Source: Lysobacterales bacterium (GTDB lineage Bacteria > Pseudomonadota > Gammaproteobacteria > Xanthomonadales > SZUA-5). From it: 64,000 nt of DNA. Made by a program: the position numbers and the translations under genes. Below are positions 46,608 to 57,183 of this stretch, piece by piece. The first letter of the stretch is position 1. Each line of letters opens with the position of its first letter. Location: assembly GCA_022844165.1 (NCBI GenBank), contig JALHMH010000007.1, positions 62,001 through 126,000 of the forward strand. Direction: 5' to 3'. The notes under the pieces are model-generated. The model made no database searches. It was not told the DNA's origin and saw nothing but the letters and a program-made list of their open reading frames with translations.

Positions 46608-49184
46608 TCAATCGCTGACAACAATGTTGACGAGTTTATCCGGCACGACGATGAATTTGCGTACGGTTTTGCCGTCCGTGAACCTCACGACATCGCTATC
46701 GGCGAATGCCAACGGCCGCAACACATCTTCGCCACTGCCCGGCGCGACTTCGATGCGCCCGCGCAATTTGCCGTTGACCTGCACCACCACGGTCACCAGG
46801 TCGCGCACCAGCGCGGCAGGATCGGCAACTGGAAAGGCTTTGGATTCCAGCAACTCCTCCGGGTGTCCCAAGCGTTGCCAGAGCGCGTGAGACAAGTGCG
46901 GCGTGATCGGATTGAGCATCAACGCAATTGCTTCCCACGCTTCCTTCAGCACGCTCCGTGAGGCCGGACCGGCGGGCACAAACTTGCTGATCGCATTGCT
47001 CAACTCCATCACCTTCGCGATAGCCGTGTTAAAGGTATAGCGCGCGCCGATGTCGCGGTTCACGCCGTCGATGGTCTGGTGCAACTTCGCGCGTAAGGCC
47101 TTGTCCTCGGCCTGCAAAGCAGCGACGTCGAGCGCTGGCGCTGCACCGCCGGCCACAAACTCGCCCGCCATCCGCCAAATGCGGCGCAGAAATCGCGCCA
47201 TGCCTTCGACACCAGCCTGACTCCATTCCAGTTGCTGATCGGGCGGCGCGGCGAACATCGAAAACAGGCGCACGGTGTCAGCGCCGTACTCGTCGATCAG
47301 CGCTTGCGGGTCGACACCGTTGTTTTTGCTCTTGCTCATTTTTTCGACTGCGCCTATCGCCACCGGCGCGCCATCGATCTTGGCTTTGGCTCCCGCCATT
47401 CGACCATGCGCATCGCGCTCAACATCGACCTCGGCAGGATTGAAGTATTGCTTCTTGCCGTCGACCTCGCGGTAGAACGTCTCTGCGACCACCATGCCCT
47501 GGCACAACAAATTGATCGCCGGCTCATCTGAGGTGACGTAGCCGCAATCGCGCATCACTTTGTGCCAGAACCGGAAGTACAGCAAGTGCATGACCGCATG
47601 CTCGATGCCACCGATGTAAAGATCGATCGGCAGCCAGTAGTTGGCACGCTGATCGAGCATCGTGTGCGCGCCGGGGCAGGTGTAACGCGCGTAGTACCAA
47701 CTCGATTGCACGAAGGTGTCGAAGGTGTCGGTTTCGCGCCGCGCCGGAGCACCATCGATCGGATCGACAGTCTCGTAAAACGAAGGCATCGACTTGATCG
47801 GCGATGCGACACCATCGAAGCGCACATCCTCCGGCAATACCACCGGCAGCAGATCGCCCGGCACCGGCACTGCATCGCCGTTGTCGCGATAGATCATCGG
47901 AATGGGCGCGCCCCAATAGCGCTGGCGCGACACGCCCCAATCGCGCAGGCGGAAATTGACCTTGCGCTTGCCGCGGCCCTCGTGTTCCAGCTTCAGTGCA
48001 AGTGTGTCGAAGGCATCGTGGTAGCTCTTGCCATCAAGCAAGGGACCAGAGTTGATGCAGATACCTTTGTCGGTCGTCGCCGCGTTGTCCATCGATTTGC
48101 CGCTGTCGATGACGATGCGAATCGGCAAACCGTACTTGCCGGCGAATTCGTAGTCGCGCTGATCGTGTCCGGGCACTGCCATCACTGCTCCGGTACCGTA
48201 TCCCATCAGCACGAAATTGGCAGCGTACACCGGCAGCCGTTCGCCGCTGATCGGATGGATTGCGTCGATGCCGAGCGGCACCCCTTTTTTCTCCATCGTT
48301 TCAACCGCGGCCTCTGCGACTGCCGCATGCCGGCACTGCTCGATGAATGCCGCCAGTTCGGCATTCTGCACTGCCGCTTTGTGCGCCAGCGGATGCTCGG
48401 CAGCGACGGAGATGAAGGTCACGCCCATCAATGTATCCGGACGCGTGGTGTACACCGTCAGCGGCGCTTCGCCGTCCACCGCGAAGTCGATTTCCAAACC
48501 TTCGGAGCGTCCGATCCAGTTGCGCTGCATGGTCTTGACCGAATCCGGCCAACCGTTCATCTCATCGAGATTGCCAAGCAACTCATCGGCGTAATCGGTG
48601 ATCTTGAAAAACCACTGCGGGATTTCGCGGCGCTCGACGATGGCACCGGAGCGCCAGCCGCGGCCATTCTCGACCTGCTCATTGGCCAGCACTGTCTGGT
48701 CGACCGGATCCCAATTGACCACCGAGTTTTTGCGGTAGACCAGACCCTTCGCGAACAACTCCGTGAAAAAACGCTGCTCGTGCTGGTAATACTCGGGCTT
48801 GCACGTGGTCACTTCTCGCGACCAGTCGTACGCAAAGCCCAAGGCCTGCAATTGCCGCTTCATATTGGCGATGTTGGCGTAGGTCCATTGTGCTGGCGGA
48901 ACGCCGCGCGAGATCGCCGCGTTTTCTGCCGGCAAACCGAATGCGTCCCAGCCCATCGGTTGCAACACGTTCTTGCCTTTCATGCGCTGGTAGCGCGAAA
49001 CCACATCACCGATGGTGTAGTTGCGGACATGACCCATATGCAGCGCACCGGACGGGTACGGCAGCATGCAAAGGCAATAGAACTTCTCTCGCGAAGGATC
49101 TTCTACGACTTCAAAGGCGCGTGTTCGCGCCCAGAAGTCCTGGGCACCGGCCTCGATCGATCGGGCGTCGTACTGCTCTTGCAT
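46608..49184 (-). CDS. leuS: Leucyl-tRNA synthetase
   Basis: An 858-residue class I synthetase, close to the 860 of E. coli. The HIGH motif is in [15 protein letters not shown] near the N-terminus, and the KMSKS motif is [11 protein letters not shown]. An editing (CP1) domain lies between ([20 protein letters not shown] and [18 protein letters not shown], with the conserved Asp for hydrolysis of mischarged tRNA). It ends close to lptE, an operon seen across Gammaproteobacteria. Confidence 0.98.
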   Translation of the reverse strand: MQEQYDARSIEAGAQDFWARTRAFEVVEDPSREKFYCLCMLPYPSGALHMGHVRNYTIGDVVSRYQRMKGKNVLQPMGWDAFGLPAENAAISRGVPPAQWTYANIANMKRQLQALGFAYDWSREVTTCKPEYYQHEQRFFTELFAKGLVYRKNSVVNWDPVDQTVLANEQVENGRGWRSGAIVERREIPQWFFKITDYADELLGNLDEMNGWPDSVKTMQRNWIGRSEGLEIDFAVDGEAPLTVYTTRPDTLMGVTFISVAAEHPLAHKAAVQNAELAAFIEQCRHAAVAEAAVETMEKKGVPLGIDAIHPISGERLPVYAANFVLMGYGTGAVMAVPGHDQRDYEFAGKYGLPIRIVIDSGKSMDNAATTDKGICINSGPLLDGKSYHDAFDTLALKLEHEGRGKRKVNFRLRDWGVSRQRYWGAPIPMIYRDNGDAVPVPGDLLPVVLPEDVRFDGVASPIKSMPSFYETVDPIDGAPARRETDTFDTFVQSSWYYARYTCPGAHTMLDQRANYWLPIDLYIGGIEHAVMHLLYFRFWHKVMRDCGYVTSDEPAINLLCQGMVVAETFYREVDGKKQYFNPAEVDVERDAHGRMAGAKAKIDGAPVAIGAVEKMSKSKNNGVDPQALIDEYGADTVRLFSMFAAPPDQQLEWSQAGVEGMARFLRRIWRMAGEFVAGGAAPALDVAALQAEDKALRAKLHQTIDGVNRDIGARYTFNTAIAKVMELSNAISKFVPAGPASRSVLKEAWEAIALMLNPITPHLSHALWQRLGHPEELLESKAFPVADPAALVRDLVTVVVQVNGKLRGRIEVAPGSGEDVLRPLAFADSDVVRFTDGKTVRKFIVVPDKLVNIVVSD

Positions 49185-49281
49185 GGCGGATCACAACACT
49201 GAAGCGGGCGTCGAAGGCTACCTGCTCACGTTAGTGCAGGAAACCCGTACGCCAAAATCCGTTCGACCAGCAAACCTGGTC

Positions 49282-50328
49282 TTAGGACTTTTGCCTGCCC
49301 GATTCCGTACGCCACAAGGAAAACAGTACGCCACCGACCAGGAGCGAAACTGTGACCGTCAAACTGATCACTGCTGGCACCTTGCCACCGAGCAGAAAGT
49401 GACCAACAAAGATCTTGGCGCCGATGAAGATCAGGATGATCGCCAGCGCATACTTCAAATAATGGAATCGATGCACCATCGCCGACAACGTGAAATACAG
49501 CGTGCGCAAACCGAGAATCGCAAAAATATTGGATGTGTAGACGATGAACGGATCCGAGGTGATGGCAAAAATAGCCGGCACCGAGTCGATCGCAAATACG
49601 AGATCAGCGATCTCGACCAGCACCAGACACAAGAATAACGGCGTTGCGAACAAAACGAGCTGACCGGTGCCTTTGCGGTCGGGAAGGCGCACGAAGAATC
49701 GCTCGCCATGGAGTTGATCGGTGACCCTCAAATGGGTGCGCATGAACCGCAGGAGCTTATTGTTGGCGATGTCAGGTGCTTCATCGCCCATGCGTAACAT
49801 CTTGACGCCGGTATAAATCAAGATCACGGCAAAGAAGTACATGATCCAGGAGAATTTCAACACCAGCGCAGCGCCAATGCCGATCATCAACGCGCGCAAT
49901 ACAATGACGCCGAGGATGCCCCAGAACAACACTCGGTGCTGATAGATGCGCGGTACGGCGAAGTACGACAGGATCATCGAAATGATGAACACGTTGTCCA
50001 TCGCCAAAGCCATTTCAAGCAGGAAACCGGTGAGATAGAGCTGCACTGCGCCCATCGCTCGCGCCTCTGGCGTCGCCGCTTTGGCAAGTTGCTCGTCCAT
50101 CAAACCCGCGGAATCTTGCTGCAAGTAAATGAAGTACACGGCCACGGCCCACCCGAGGCCCAGGCTCAAATACATCGCGGACATCCACAGGCTTTCGCGA
50201 GTGCCGATTTCGTGCGCCTCGCGGTGTAAAACACCCAGATCGAAAACCAGAATCGCCAAAACCACAGCGACAAAGGTCAGCCAGAGCCACAATGGCATTC
50301 CGAGCCAGATCGCTGTCAACCACTCCAT
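49282..50328 (-). CDS. TerC family integral membrane protein (Alx-like)
   Basis: A 348-residue protein with eight or nine hydrophobic helices (for example WLTFVAVVLAILVFDLGVL, FLLEMALAMDNVFIISMILS and LVLVEIADLVFAIDSVPAIFA). The paired acidic residues in ALAMDNVF and LVFAIDSVPA are the hallmark of TerC/Alx. In related bacteria these export manganese or help metallate exported proteins (family knowledge). ATG 50328 (MEWLTAIWLG) is preferred; an in-frame start at 50439 adds a poorly hydrophobic leader. I looked for a yybP-ykoY manganese riboswitch upstream and did not recognise one. Confidence 0.88.
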   Translation of the reverse strand: MEWLTAIWLGMPLWLWLTFVAVVLAILVFDLGVLHREAHEIGTRESLWMSAMYLSLGLGWAVAVYFIYLQQDSAGLMDEQLAKAATPEARAMGAVQLYLTGFLLEMALAMDNVFIISMILSYFAVPRIYQHRVLFWGILGVIVLRALMIGIGAALVLKFSWIMYFFAVILIYTGVKMLRMGDEAPDIANNKLLRFMRTHLRVTDQLHGERFFVRLPDRKGTGQLVLFATPLFLCLVLVEIADLVFAIDSVPAIFAITSDPFIVYTSNIFAILGLRTLYFTLSAMVHRFHYLKYALAIILIFIGAKIFVGHFLLGGKVPAVISLTVTVSLLVGGVLFSLWRTESGRQKS

Positions 50329-50578
50329 ACGAAGAATCCCTAGCGCAATGTTCCGATCAGCCAGGGCATCGATATCGCCAGCACGTGGCCACTGCGCCGC
50401 CCCTCCTGCTATCGACTCCGACATCGCAACGTGTTGCACGTTGCCAGAGGGGCCCGCAGTCGATCCGCCAAATTATGGCACTTGTGGGGCGCAGTTGCGA
50501 GACAGGCACAATTAGTCGACACGATGATCGAGCGCGGTGCGCTAAACTTCGGCAATCCGCCGATCGACTCTCCCTGAC

Positions 50579-51466
50579 GTGAGTAAAGACGCTTCACATA
50601 CCGACCGCGCCACGGTCATTGCTGCCCATGAGGCAGAAACGCCGATGCCCCGACCGCCAAGCCTGATCGTCGTCAGTGGCGTTTTTTTGGGACATCAGAT
50701 GGATTTGGGCGCCGACCCGGTGGTCATCGGACGCGCCACAGAAGCCGACCTGAGCCTGCCGCATCCCAGTGTGTCGCGCAGCCATTGCCGCATCTGGCGC
50801 CACGGCGAGTCGTACTTTATTGAAGACCTGGGCGCAACCAACAAGACCTACTTGAATGGCCGTGTGATCGACCGCGCCGAGCTGCGCGACGGCGACCAGA
50901 TCGGCATCGGCAATCACGCGCTCAAGTTTTTCTCAGGCAATAGCCCGGAAGCAAGTTATCACCAGGAATTGATCGAACTGGCAGTGCACGACAGCTTGAC
51001 CGGCTTTTACAATCGCCGCCATTTCCGCACACTCCTGGAAGAGGACGTTGAGCGCGCGCGCGCGGGCGAACCCCTGTCGATGATCATCATCGACCTGGAT
51101 CACTTCAAGCATGTCAATGACAGTTTCGGTCATCTGGTGGGCGATCAGGTTTTAGCCAGCGTCTCTCAGTTGATTCGCGAGTTGTCGCCACAAACGTATC
51201 GGCTGGGGCGCTTGGGCGGTGAGGAGTTCGCTGCTGCACTACCGGGCGTTTCATTCGTCGCAGCAGTCGCTGTCGCGGAGTCGTTTCGTGCTGCGGTCGA
51301 AACTCACCATTTCGACATTCGCGGCCAACGCCACCCGATTACCACCAGCCTGGGCGTCGCGCACTGGGCAAACACGATGTCGGGCAGCGCCGATTTGCTG
51401 CGTCTCGCCGATGAACGCCTTTACCGCGCAAAAGCGAATGGTCGCAACCGGGTCGAATCAAGCTGA
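50579..51466 (+). CDS. FHA-GGDEF diguanylate cyclase
   Basis: A 295-residue protein starting at GTG 50579. The FHA domain (about 28-120) binds phosphothreonine: PVVIGRATEADLSLPHPSVS then RSHCRIW and TNKTYLNGRVI. The GGDEF domain (about 135-290) keeps the active signature as GGEEF in RLGRLGGEEFAAALPG and has DSLTGFYNRRHF at its start; the inhibitory RxxD site is not present. It should make c-di-GMP and be steered by a phosphorylated partner, possibly one of the Ser/Thr kinases in the window (inference). Confidence 0.92.
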   Translation: MSKDASHTDRATVIAAHEAETPMPRPPSLIVVSGVFLGHQMDLGADPVVIGRATEADLSLPHPSVSRSHCRIWRHGESYFIEDLGATNKTYLNGRVIDRAELRDGDQIGIGNHALKFFSGNSPEASYHQELIELAVHDSLTGFYNRRHFRTLLEEDVERARAGEPLSMIIIDLDHFKHVNDSFGHLVGDQVLASVSQLIRELSPQTYRLGRLGGEEFAAALPGVSFVAAVAVAESFRAAVETHHFDIRGQRHPITTSLGVAHWANTMSGSADLLRLADERLYRAKANGRNRVESS

Positions 51467-51508
51467 GCTGCCGATCGAGCAGACCCTTTCCCGTCAGTCG
51501 CCGACACC

Positions 51509-51540
51509 GAAAAAAGAACCCCGGCCGAAGCCGGGGTTCT
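51509..51540 (-). terminator. Rho-independent terminator for the secreted-protein gene (minus strand)
   Basis: AGAACCCCGGC (51515-51525), loop CGAA, GCCGGGGTTCT (51530-51540). On the minus strand it is followed by a run of six T (plus strand A-run 51510-51515). It ends the minus-strand gene whose stop is at 51564, and may also slow readthrough from the plus-strand FHA-GGDEF gene. Confidence 0.85.
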
Positions 51541-51563
51541 GGTTCACAACGGTCCAACGAAGA

Positions 51564-54500
51564 TCAATCGCTGCGCAAGCTTACGGTGTCCACGCGGAAC
51601 GTCGTTGGCAACGAACTGTCGGTCGACGCCACAAAACGCACTCGCACATTGCGGCCCTTATATGCAGCAACGTTGTAGCTGCGCTGCACGTAGGTGCTGG
51701 CACTCGCGGTCCTGTTGACGTTCGATAGCGTGACCAGCGTCGTGATCACGGCGTTGGTGCCGGCGTCGACCAGCTGCACCTGCAAACGATCATAGACCGT
51801 GGAGGTTGTGGTCTCGCTGGTCACGATGGACGTATAGAACGACAACGTCGCCTGGGTGCCACCGGTGGGAATCAACGTCGGCGCACTCTGTACCGTCTGG
51901 CCGGCGCTGTTGTTGACGCCCAAATAGGCGTACGTGCCGCCACTTTGCGCATTCGTTTGACCCGCCAGGAGCGTATTGAACGATGTCCCCGTGACAGCCG
52001 AACGCGCCCAGGATCCATCTGGCGCAGTGTTCGTACTGGCGGTGATCGAGTCGAACGTACCATTGACCAGTCGCTCGACAACCGTGCCGCCGCCACCGCC
52101 CGTGGTCCACGATGCCGTGATTGTGAAATTCACCGTGCCCGTCGCGTAGCCGTAAACCCGCGCAAAGTACGTTCCCGCGCTGGGGCTGGCGACCGTGCAG
52201 CTTTCGTTGCCGCTGCCGGTGTATGGACGGCAGTCGTAAGTGGTGAGCGTCGGCGCCGAACCAAAGCGCGTGTACAAATCGACATCGCCCGAGGCGCCGC
52301 TGGTGGCGATCACCAGATTGCTCGCACCGGACGGTACGGCGATCGTGTAATCGACGAAACTCGAGTTGGCCGACGTGGAGTTGGTTGAGCCGGCGACACC
52401 TACGCCGTTGCTGAGCGCGTTCCCGCCGCCCGTGTTCTGCGTACCAGTGAAGTTACGTCCCGTCAGGTTGGCGCCGCTGACGGTGGCCGACAGACTGGTC
52501 GGGCTAAAGGTGTAACCGGACAGCGAAGGTGTCAACGTGTATGTACCATTGGCCAGGTTGGCGATGGTGTAGTCGCCGCTGCTGTTGGTCGTGGCGCTGG
52601 CCGCACCGGACGAAACCGTCACGCCTGAAATGCCTGCACCGCCGCTGGTTGCGACACGACCAGAAATACTGAACGTCGTGACCACCGCCGTGCCGGTGAA
52701 GTTCTGCGCGGTGACGTTGGCGCTGGTAATCGACACGCTGCGGCTGGTCGGACTAAACGTGAAACCACTGGCGCTCGGGGTGACAGTGTAATTTCCGGCC
52801 ACGAGATTACCGATCGAGTAGTTGCCACTGCCGTCAGTGGTTGTGCTGGCAGAACCCGCAGACACCGTCACGCCACTGATGCCCGCACCGCCGCTCGTTG
52901 TGACTTGACCAGATATCGCATATGTCGTTGTGGTGCCGCCGCAACTCGGGAATTTGAAGTCGCGAATGCGCGTTGCCCAGGCACTGGCCGGCCGGTACAT
53001 GCCCACCGTCCAGAACGTGCAGTCATCGGCTGGATCGACCACGGTTTGATGGTAGTCGCCCCATCGACCCGAGGACTCGACAGCGGTACCGGTCGCGATT
53101 TCCGTTTCGCCCTGGCTCATGACGCCCAGGGTATCGGTCGCCAGCCGGCCGGTGTAACGCAGCGATGCGAACACGGTCGGCGTCGTCGTCTTGGTCACGT
53201 TGTAGCTCATGCCGATGTTGCCCTGGCGGTCTGTCGCCAATGCGCCAATCAAATGGTGCGTGCTGCTGTCGCCTGGCGAGAAGGTACCTTCCTGGTGCAG
53301 GGTGAAGTTGCCGGTGCCGCCGGAGCGACGCAGTTCGAACCAGCGAATGCCCGCGTCGACAACGGTGCCCGTGCGTGCACTGTTTTGGTTGGTCGCAAAA
53401 TTGCCAACAACAGACTCGATGCCGCCACCCAGATTGCGATACACCATCGAATTCAAGATGACTTCGCGGATCGGGTCGAGGCGTGCTGTTGTGGAACTCG
53501 GTTGCGGCACGGAAGCGAAAGTCGAATAGTCGCGGAACCAGGAGTTGAACTCGGTGATCTGGATTTGCGGCGACGTGCTGATGTTGCTGTTCGCAGGCGT
53601 GTTCCAGTCCAGATTCAGCGCGAACATCTGGATGAAGTCGGCACTCAGGTTTGCGCCCGTGCCGGCGTGCGCTTCGTCGTCATAGTGGCGCGCCAGGATG
53701 ATCGGCATGCCGGACGGTGGCGGATTGGTGCTGCTACCCATGAAGGTTGCGGGCGTCAGCGCCTGAAAGCCATAGCCCGAGAGTTTGGCGACGCTCGTGA
53801 AACGTTGTGCGGGTCGTGCGGTAGCGCCGTTCAACATATTGGCGCGGTCGAACGCGTAGACCTTGGCGCCGGTACCACTTTCGTTGGTCGTGCACACATA
53901 GGCATTGTGCCACACCGAGCAATGTGGATAGTCGGGAAGCGCTGGCGTTGCAAAGCCATAGAACCACCAGCCGCCGGACACCGGATTGTCGGTCTTCGAT
54001 ACGTACACGCACAGGCGATTAGCGCTCGATGACCCGCCCATTTCCAGCATGAACCAACGATTCGCCAGCCGGTCCCAATGAATGATCGGATCAGAGACAG
54101 AGGTTGCGCAGGGATCGCCCGCCGGGGCCAACGTACGGAATGCCGTCGGGCCAGACAGCAGCGTTCCCGTTTTGTTGTACACGCGGAAACTGGTGCCGGA
54201 CGACCCGTTGATGCCGTACAAAATGTAATTCGCGTTGACTTCGACCACGGGATCGCCCGGGCTCACGCCAGTGCTGCTGTTATCGATGCTGACGCGGGGC
54301 AGGCTGTTGATCACGCTGGGTGCGCGACTGTTGCCGTCGTACCATGCTTGCGCTTCTGCAAGAAGATCAGGTGCTGTGACCCATTCGGGTGGTGTATGCG
54401 GATCACGCGCGTCGAGCGGATAGTATACGCGACGCTGCGCTTCCTTGACCGGGTCGCCGGGCTGCCATTCGGGCGTTGTCGGCAGATTTCGCAAATCGAC

Positions 54501-54641
54501 GTCGATGCTGACGGGCGTCACCGGCTCGCCGATCTGCACGCCACCACTGCCGCCGCCGCCACCGCCAACCAGCTGCGCGTTCGCACTCAATGCGGTCAGC
54601 GCGAGAGCGGCAACAAGGCCCAATTGTCTGTTGAGTTTCAC
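51564..54641 (-). CDS. Large secreted protein with CarboxypepD_reg-like repeats and a pre-peptidase C-terminal domain
   Basis: About 1,025 residues. The signal peptide is KLNRQLGLVAALALTALSANA, followed by a Gly-rich stretch. Residues roughly 60-600 are an unrecognised beta-rich domain, probably beta-propeller-like, with paired Cys. Two near-identical tandem domains follow (SGQVTTSGGAGISGVTVSAG and SGRVATSGGAGISGVTVSSG, about 80 residues each), the CarboxypepD_reg/SpaA-like fold. Next is a PPC domain (SGDVDLYTRFGSAP and CTVASPSAGTYFARVYG), often found on secreted proteases, and a final beta-sandwich of possible carbohydrate-binding type. No protease catalytic motif was found. GTG 54641 is chosen (GGGGAAT upstream, signal peptide at once); ATG 54683 is an alternative. 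Confidence 0.82.
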   Translation of the reverse strand: MKLNRQLGLVAALALTALSANAQLVGGGGGGSGGVQIGEPVTPVSIDVDLRNLPTTPEWQPGDPVKEAQRRVYYPLDARDPHTPPEWVTAPDLLAEAQAWYDGNSRAPSVINSLPRVSIDNSSTGVSPGDPVVEVNANYILYGINGSSGTSFRVYNKTGTLLSGPTAFRTLAPAGDPCATSVSDPIIHWDRLANRWFMLEMGGSSSANRLCVYVSKTDNPVSGGWWFYGFATPALPDYPHCSVWHNAYVCTTNESGTGAKVYAFDRANMLNGATARPAQRFTSVAKLSGYGFQALTPATFMGSSTNPPPSGMPIILARHYDDEAHAGTGANLSADFIQMFALNLDWNTPANSNISTSPQIQITEFNSWFRDYSTFASVPQPSSTTARLDPIREVILNSMVYRNLGGGIESVVGNFATNQNSARTGTVVDAGIRWFELRRSGGTGNFTLHQEGTFSPGDSSTHHLIGALATDRQGNIGMSYNVTKTTTPTVFASLRYTGRLATDTLGVMSQGETEIATGTAVESSGRWGDYHQTVVDPADDCTFWTVGMYRPASAWATRIRDFKFPSCGGTTTTYAISGQVTTSGGAGISGVTVSAGSASTTTDGSGNYSIGNLVAGNYTVTPSASGFTFSPTSRSVSITSANVTAQNFTGTAVVTTFSISGRVATSGGAGISGVTVSSGAASATTNSSGDYTIANLANGTYTLTPSLSGYTFSPTSLSATVSGANLTGRNFTGTQNTGGGNALSNGVGVAGSTNSTSANSSFVDYTIAVPSGASNLVIATSGASGDVDLYTRFGSAPTLTTYDCRPYTGSGNESCTVASPSAGTYFARVYGYATGTVNFTITASWTTGGGGGTVVERLVNGTFDSITASTNTAPDGSWARSAVTGTSFNTLLAGQTNAQSGGTYAYLGVNNSAGQTVQSAPTLIPTGGTQATLSFYTSIVTSETTTSTVYDRLQVQLVDAGTNAVITTLVTLSNVNRTASASTYVQRSYNVAAYKGRNVRVRFVASTDSSLPTTFRVDTVSLRSD

Positions 54642-54708
54642 GTATCGATTCCCCAATCCAAAGAATGAACGAACACCGCTCAACCCCTCGAGCGGCGATC
54701 CCTGCGAG

Positions 54709-55527
54709 CTACCCTTCCGGCGCGACGCTGGAGAACTCCGCGCGTCGCAGCAAACGCAGCTCGCCGCGTTTGCTGAAAACTTCGATTTGCGACTCTGGTT
54801 TGCCGAGCACCAAAACGCCCGTTTTGTTCGGCTCCTGACCCGGCTGTTGCGTCACCTCCACGCTAAAGTCGGTGGCGAACGGCGCTGAAGAGGCAATAGT
54901 CATGGTCGCGTTCAACGCATCCATCAGGCCCAGCACAATCGCTCCAGTGCCAGAGATCACACGTTGGCGCGTGCCGGGCAGCGGCCCTTCGAATTGACCC
55001 TCGATTTCTCCACCGTCGGTCGCAACATCGACTGCGCCTGTCACGCCGCGAAAAGTGATGTTGCCGCTGCGACTGCGCGCCTGCAGCTCCGCACGGAGCC
55101 CCCGCACCTCGATAAGACCGTTCTGTGTTTCGATGTCCAGAGAATGCTTCTCTGCCACGTACAAGGTGAGATCGAGGCGTTGACCAGGCTGCTGGGTCGC
55201 GCCATCGGGCAAACGCACGACAAGCGAGAAGCGATCGTCTTGTTCTGCATGCACCGAAAGGGCCGGTGCATCAGGCGGATTCTGTGCCACGCTGCGCCAC
55301 TCGATTTGCGAAACGTAACCGCCAAAGCGCACGCGCACATCGCCGAAAGGATTTCGAACCACAATCGGCATGCCAGCCAACAGCGGTTTGATCTGCGTGT
55401 CGCGTTGCAGCTCTGCTGCGGGTGCGAGCGGTAACCGCAGGTCTGTGGACGTCTCACGCGGCGTCGTGGCGCACGCCGCCAAGGCGATTGCCGCAGCCAT
55501 CCACACCAAGTACCGCTGATCCGACAT
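54709..55527 (-). CDS. Putative lipoprotein with DUF4097-like beta-helix domain
   Basis: A 272-residue protein. The lipoprotein signal is YLVWMAAAIALAACATT (lipobox LAAC). The mature domain is a series of short strands with the pattern IETQNGLIEVRGLRAELQAR and SRSGNITFRGVTGAVDVATD, the right-handed beta-helix repeat of DUF4097-type envelope proteins. The function is unknown. ATG 55527 (MSDQRYLVW) has GGGGAACG upstream, so the in-frame ATG at 55545 is not used. It ends 67 bp before the start of the secreted protein gene downstream on the same strand. Confidence 0.75.
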   Translation of the reverse strand: MSDQRYLVWMAAAIALAACATTPRETSTDLRLPLAPAAELQRDTQIKPLLAGMPIVVRNPFGDVRVRFGGYVSQIEWRSVAQNPPDAPALSVHAEQDDRFSLVVRLPDGATQQPGQRLDLTLYVAEKHSLDIETQNGLIEVRGLRAELQARSRSGNITFRGVTGAVDVATDGGEIEGQFEGPLPGTRQRVISGTGAIVLGLMDALNATMTIASSAPFATDFSVEVTQQPGQEPNKTGVLVLGKPESQIEVFSKRGELRLLRRAEFSSVAPEG

Positions 55528-55818
55528 GCACGTTCCCCAACGCACGCTGTGGCCGCTCGTCGACGCCAGCGAGTGGCGAACGAGACCTGAACTTCCGTAC
55601 CGTGATTCCGGCTACCCCATGAGCCGGCGGGGGCGGACTTTATTCAGTGCCGATTCAACTGTCAACCATTGATGCGGGTTTCAACGTAACCCGTTGCTCG
55701 GATCGAACGAGCGGACGGCGCGCAGCAATGCCGTACATCCAGAGACAGGCAAGCATCCCGCTCCGTTGAGGGTTGGCGGTTGGTATTGTCGAAGCTCCGC
55801 TCTTTTGACTTTTGCAAC

Positions 55819-56655
55819 ATGCACGCGTTCCTGGACCGCATTCTCGCGTTGCCGTGGGCCACGCTGACGCTGGATATCGCAGCCCGTATGGCAGTAGCAG
55901 CGTTGGTGTTCGTCGGCGGCTGGTATGCCTCGCGCCTGTTGCTCAAAGTGTTAGTCCGCGTGATGACACGCACCAATGTCGATCCGATGCTGCGCGAGTT
56001 CCTGCGCAATCTCGCCTCTGGCGCGTTGTTCGTTGTGGTCATTGTTGCCACCCTCGACCAGCTCGGCGTGCCGATGACGTCGATATTAGCGGCACTCGGT
56101 GCAGCCGGCCTGGCTGTTGCGCTGGCGCTGCGCGATTCACTATCGAATCTGGCTGCCGGCGTCATGCTCATCCTGCTCAAGCCATTTCGCGCGGGCGATG
56201 CGATCACTGTCGGTGGCGCCGGTGCGCAACAATCGGGTCGCGTCGAGAGCTTGAAGTTGATGCATACGGTACTGGTGACGGCCGACAACAGCGTGCTGGT
56301 TTTGCCGAATAATCTGGTTGCAAGCCAGCCGATCTTGAACGTGTCCGCATTGCCAACCCGACGTCTCGACTTGCTTGTTTCGATTGCGCTGCGTGAGAAC
56401 GTCCCCAAGGCCATTGACGTCCTGGTCACGACTCTGCAGGACGATGTCCGCGTTCTGAAGGACCCGTCTCCGCAAATCACTGTGGAGCGGCTCACCGATA
56501 CCGCGGTCGAAATTGCCCTGCGTCCATGGGTGTCGACCGCCGACTATTGGTCGCTGCGCGCCGATCTATTGCAGCGTATTCAAAGCGCACTCGCCGCGGC
56601 CGAGATCGCCAGCGCCGCACCACCCAAAGAATTCCGATTGGTGCGCGAAGACTGA
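55819..56655 (+). CDS. MscS family small-conductance mechanosensitive channel
   Basis: About 278 residues. Three transmembrane helices lie in the first 110 residues. The pore helix is AALGAAGLAVALALRDSLSN with the Gly/Ala packing of TM3, followed by LAAGVMLILLKPFRAGDAI leading into the beta domain (GRVESLKLMHTVLVTADN, LPNNLVASQPILN). It opens under membrane tension to release solutes on hypo-osmotic shock. ATG 55819 gives the start just before the first helix; the ribosome site is weak and a longer in-frame start at 55780 cannot be excluded. Confidence 0.93.
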   Translation: MHAFLDRILALPWATLTLDIAARMAVAALVFVGGWYASRLLLKVLVRVMTRTNVDPMLREFLRNLASGALFVVVIVATLDQLGVPMTSILAALGAAGLAVALALRDSLSNLAAGVMLILLKPFRAGDAITVGGAGAQQSGRVESLKLMHTVLVTADNSVLVLPNNLVASQPILNVSALPTRRLDLLVSIALRENVPKAIDVLVTTLQDDVRVLKDPSPQITVERLTDTAVEIALRPWVSTADYWSLRADLLQRIQSALAAAEIASAAPPKEFRLVRED

Positions 56656-56931
56656 TTGCGGCTCTCGCAGCCGATATGACCCGATCGGCGGTGCTTCTGG
56701 TGGGTCTTTGTCTCCAGCCGTCACTGCGCTGGTCGAGACGATTGCGCAGCACACCGACGCGCGACACGCGCGCGCTGACTTTTTAGGCAAGCACCGTGAT
56801 CGAATCCGAGACACAAATCCGATAAACGAATCGCAGCGGCGACCTTGTCGTTGCCTCGCCCCCCCGCGTCGGAACCCTGGTTGCGACCGCGGTGTGTCTG
56901 ACAATCTCACTCATCTTGCGGAGAAAAGCAC

Positions 56932-57183
56932 ATGATCAAAATGCGCAACATGTTGACAGCAATCGTGATGACGGCCGCCATTCCTTCGATGGCCATGGCT
57001 CAATATGGCTACTATCAATCCGATCAATCTCAGGAAGTAGTCCCCTCGTCATACGACCCGTGCACCTCATACCTGATCACAACGTATACCTACACCAGTT
57101 TCTCCGATCCCTCCGATACATACACTACGACCGATAGCGTATCGATCTACAACGAAGACGCTTGCGGTGTGATTCAACCCTGA
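56932..57183 (+). CDS. Small exported Tyr/Ser/Thr-rich protein of unknown function
   Basis: An 83-residue protein that I do not recognise. It has a Sec signal peptide (MRNMLTAIVMTAAIPSMAMA, with a second start-like Met at the front), a mature part rich in Tyr, Ser, Thr and Asp (YGYYQSDQSQEVV, TSYLITTYTYTSFSDPSDTY), and two Cys that could form a disulfide. A CGGAGAAAAGCAC site precedes the ATG. It has its own short transcription unit, with a hairpin 12 bp past the stop. Confidence 0.7.
   Translation: MIKMRNMLTAIVMTAAIPSMAMAQYGYYQSDQSQEVVPSSYDPCTSYLITTYTYTSFSDPSDTYTTTDSVSIYNEDACGVIQP

Noticed and set aside
47562..49202. 546-codon plus-strand open frame antisense to leuS
   Set aside because: leuS is certain by length and motifs; this is a codon-usage shadow.
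50329..50578. yybP-ykoY manganese riboswitch upstream of the TerC-family gene
   Set aside because: The region is long enough, but I could not find the conserved paired loops, and nothing beyond chance hairpins stands out.
52905..54032. 375-codon plus-strand open frame across the secreted repeat protein
   Set aside because: The minus-strand frame has a signal peptide and domain repeats; the plus frame has neither.
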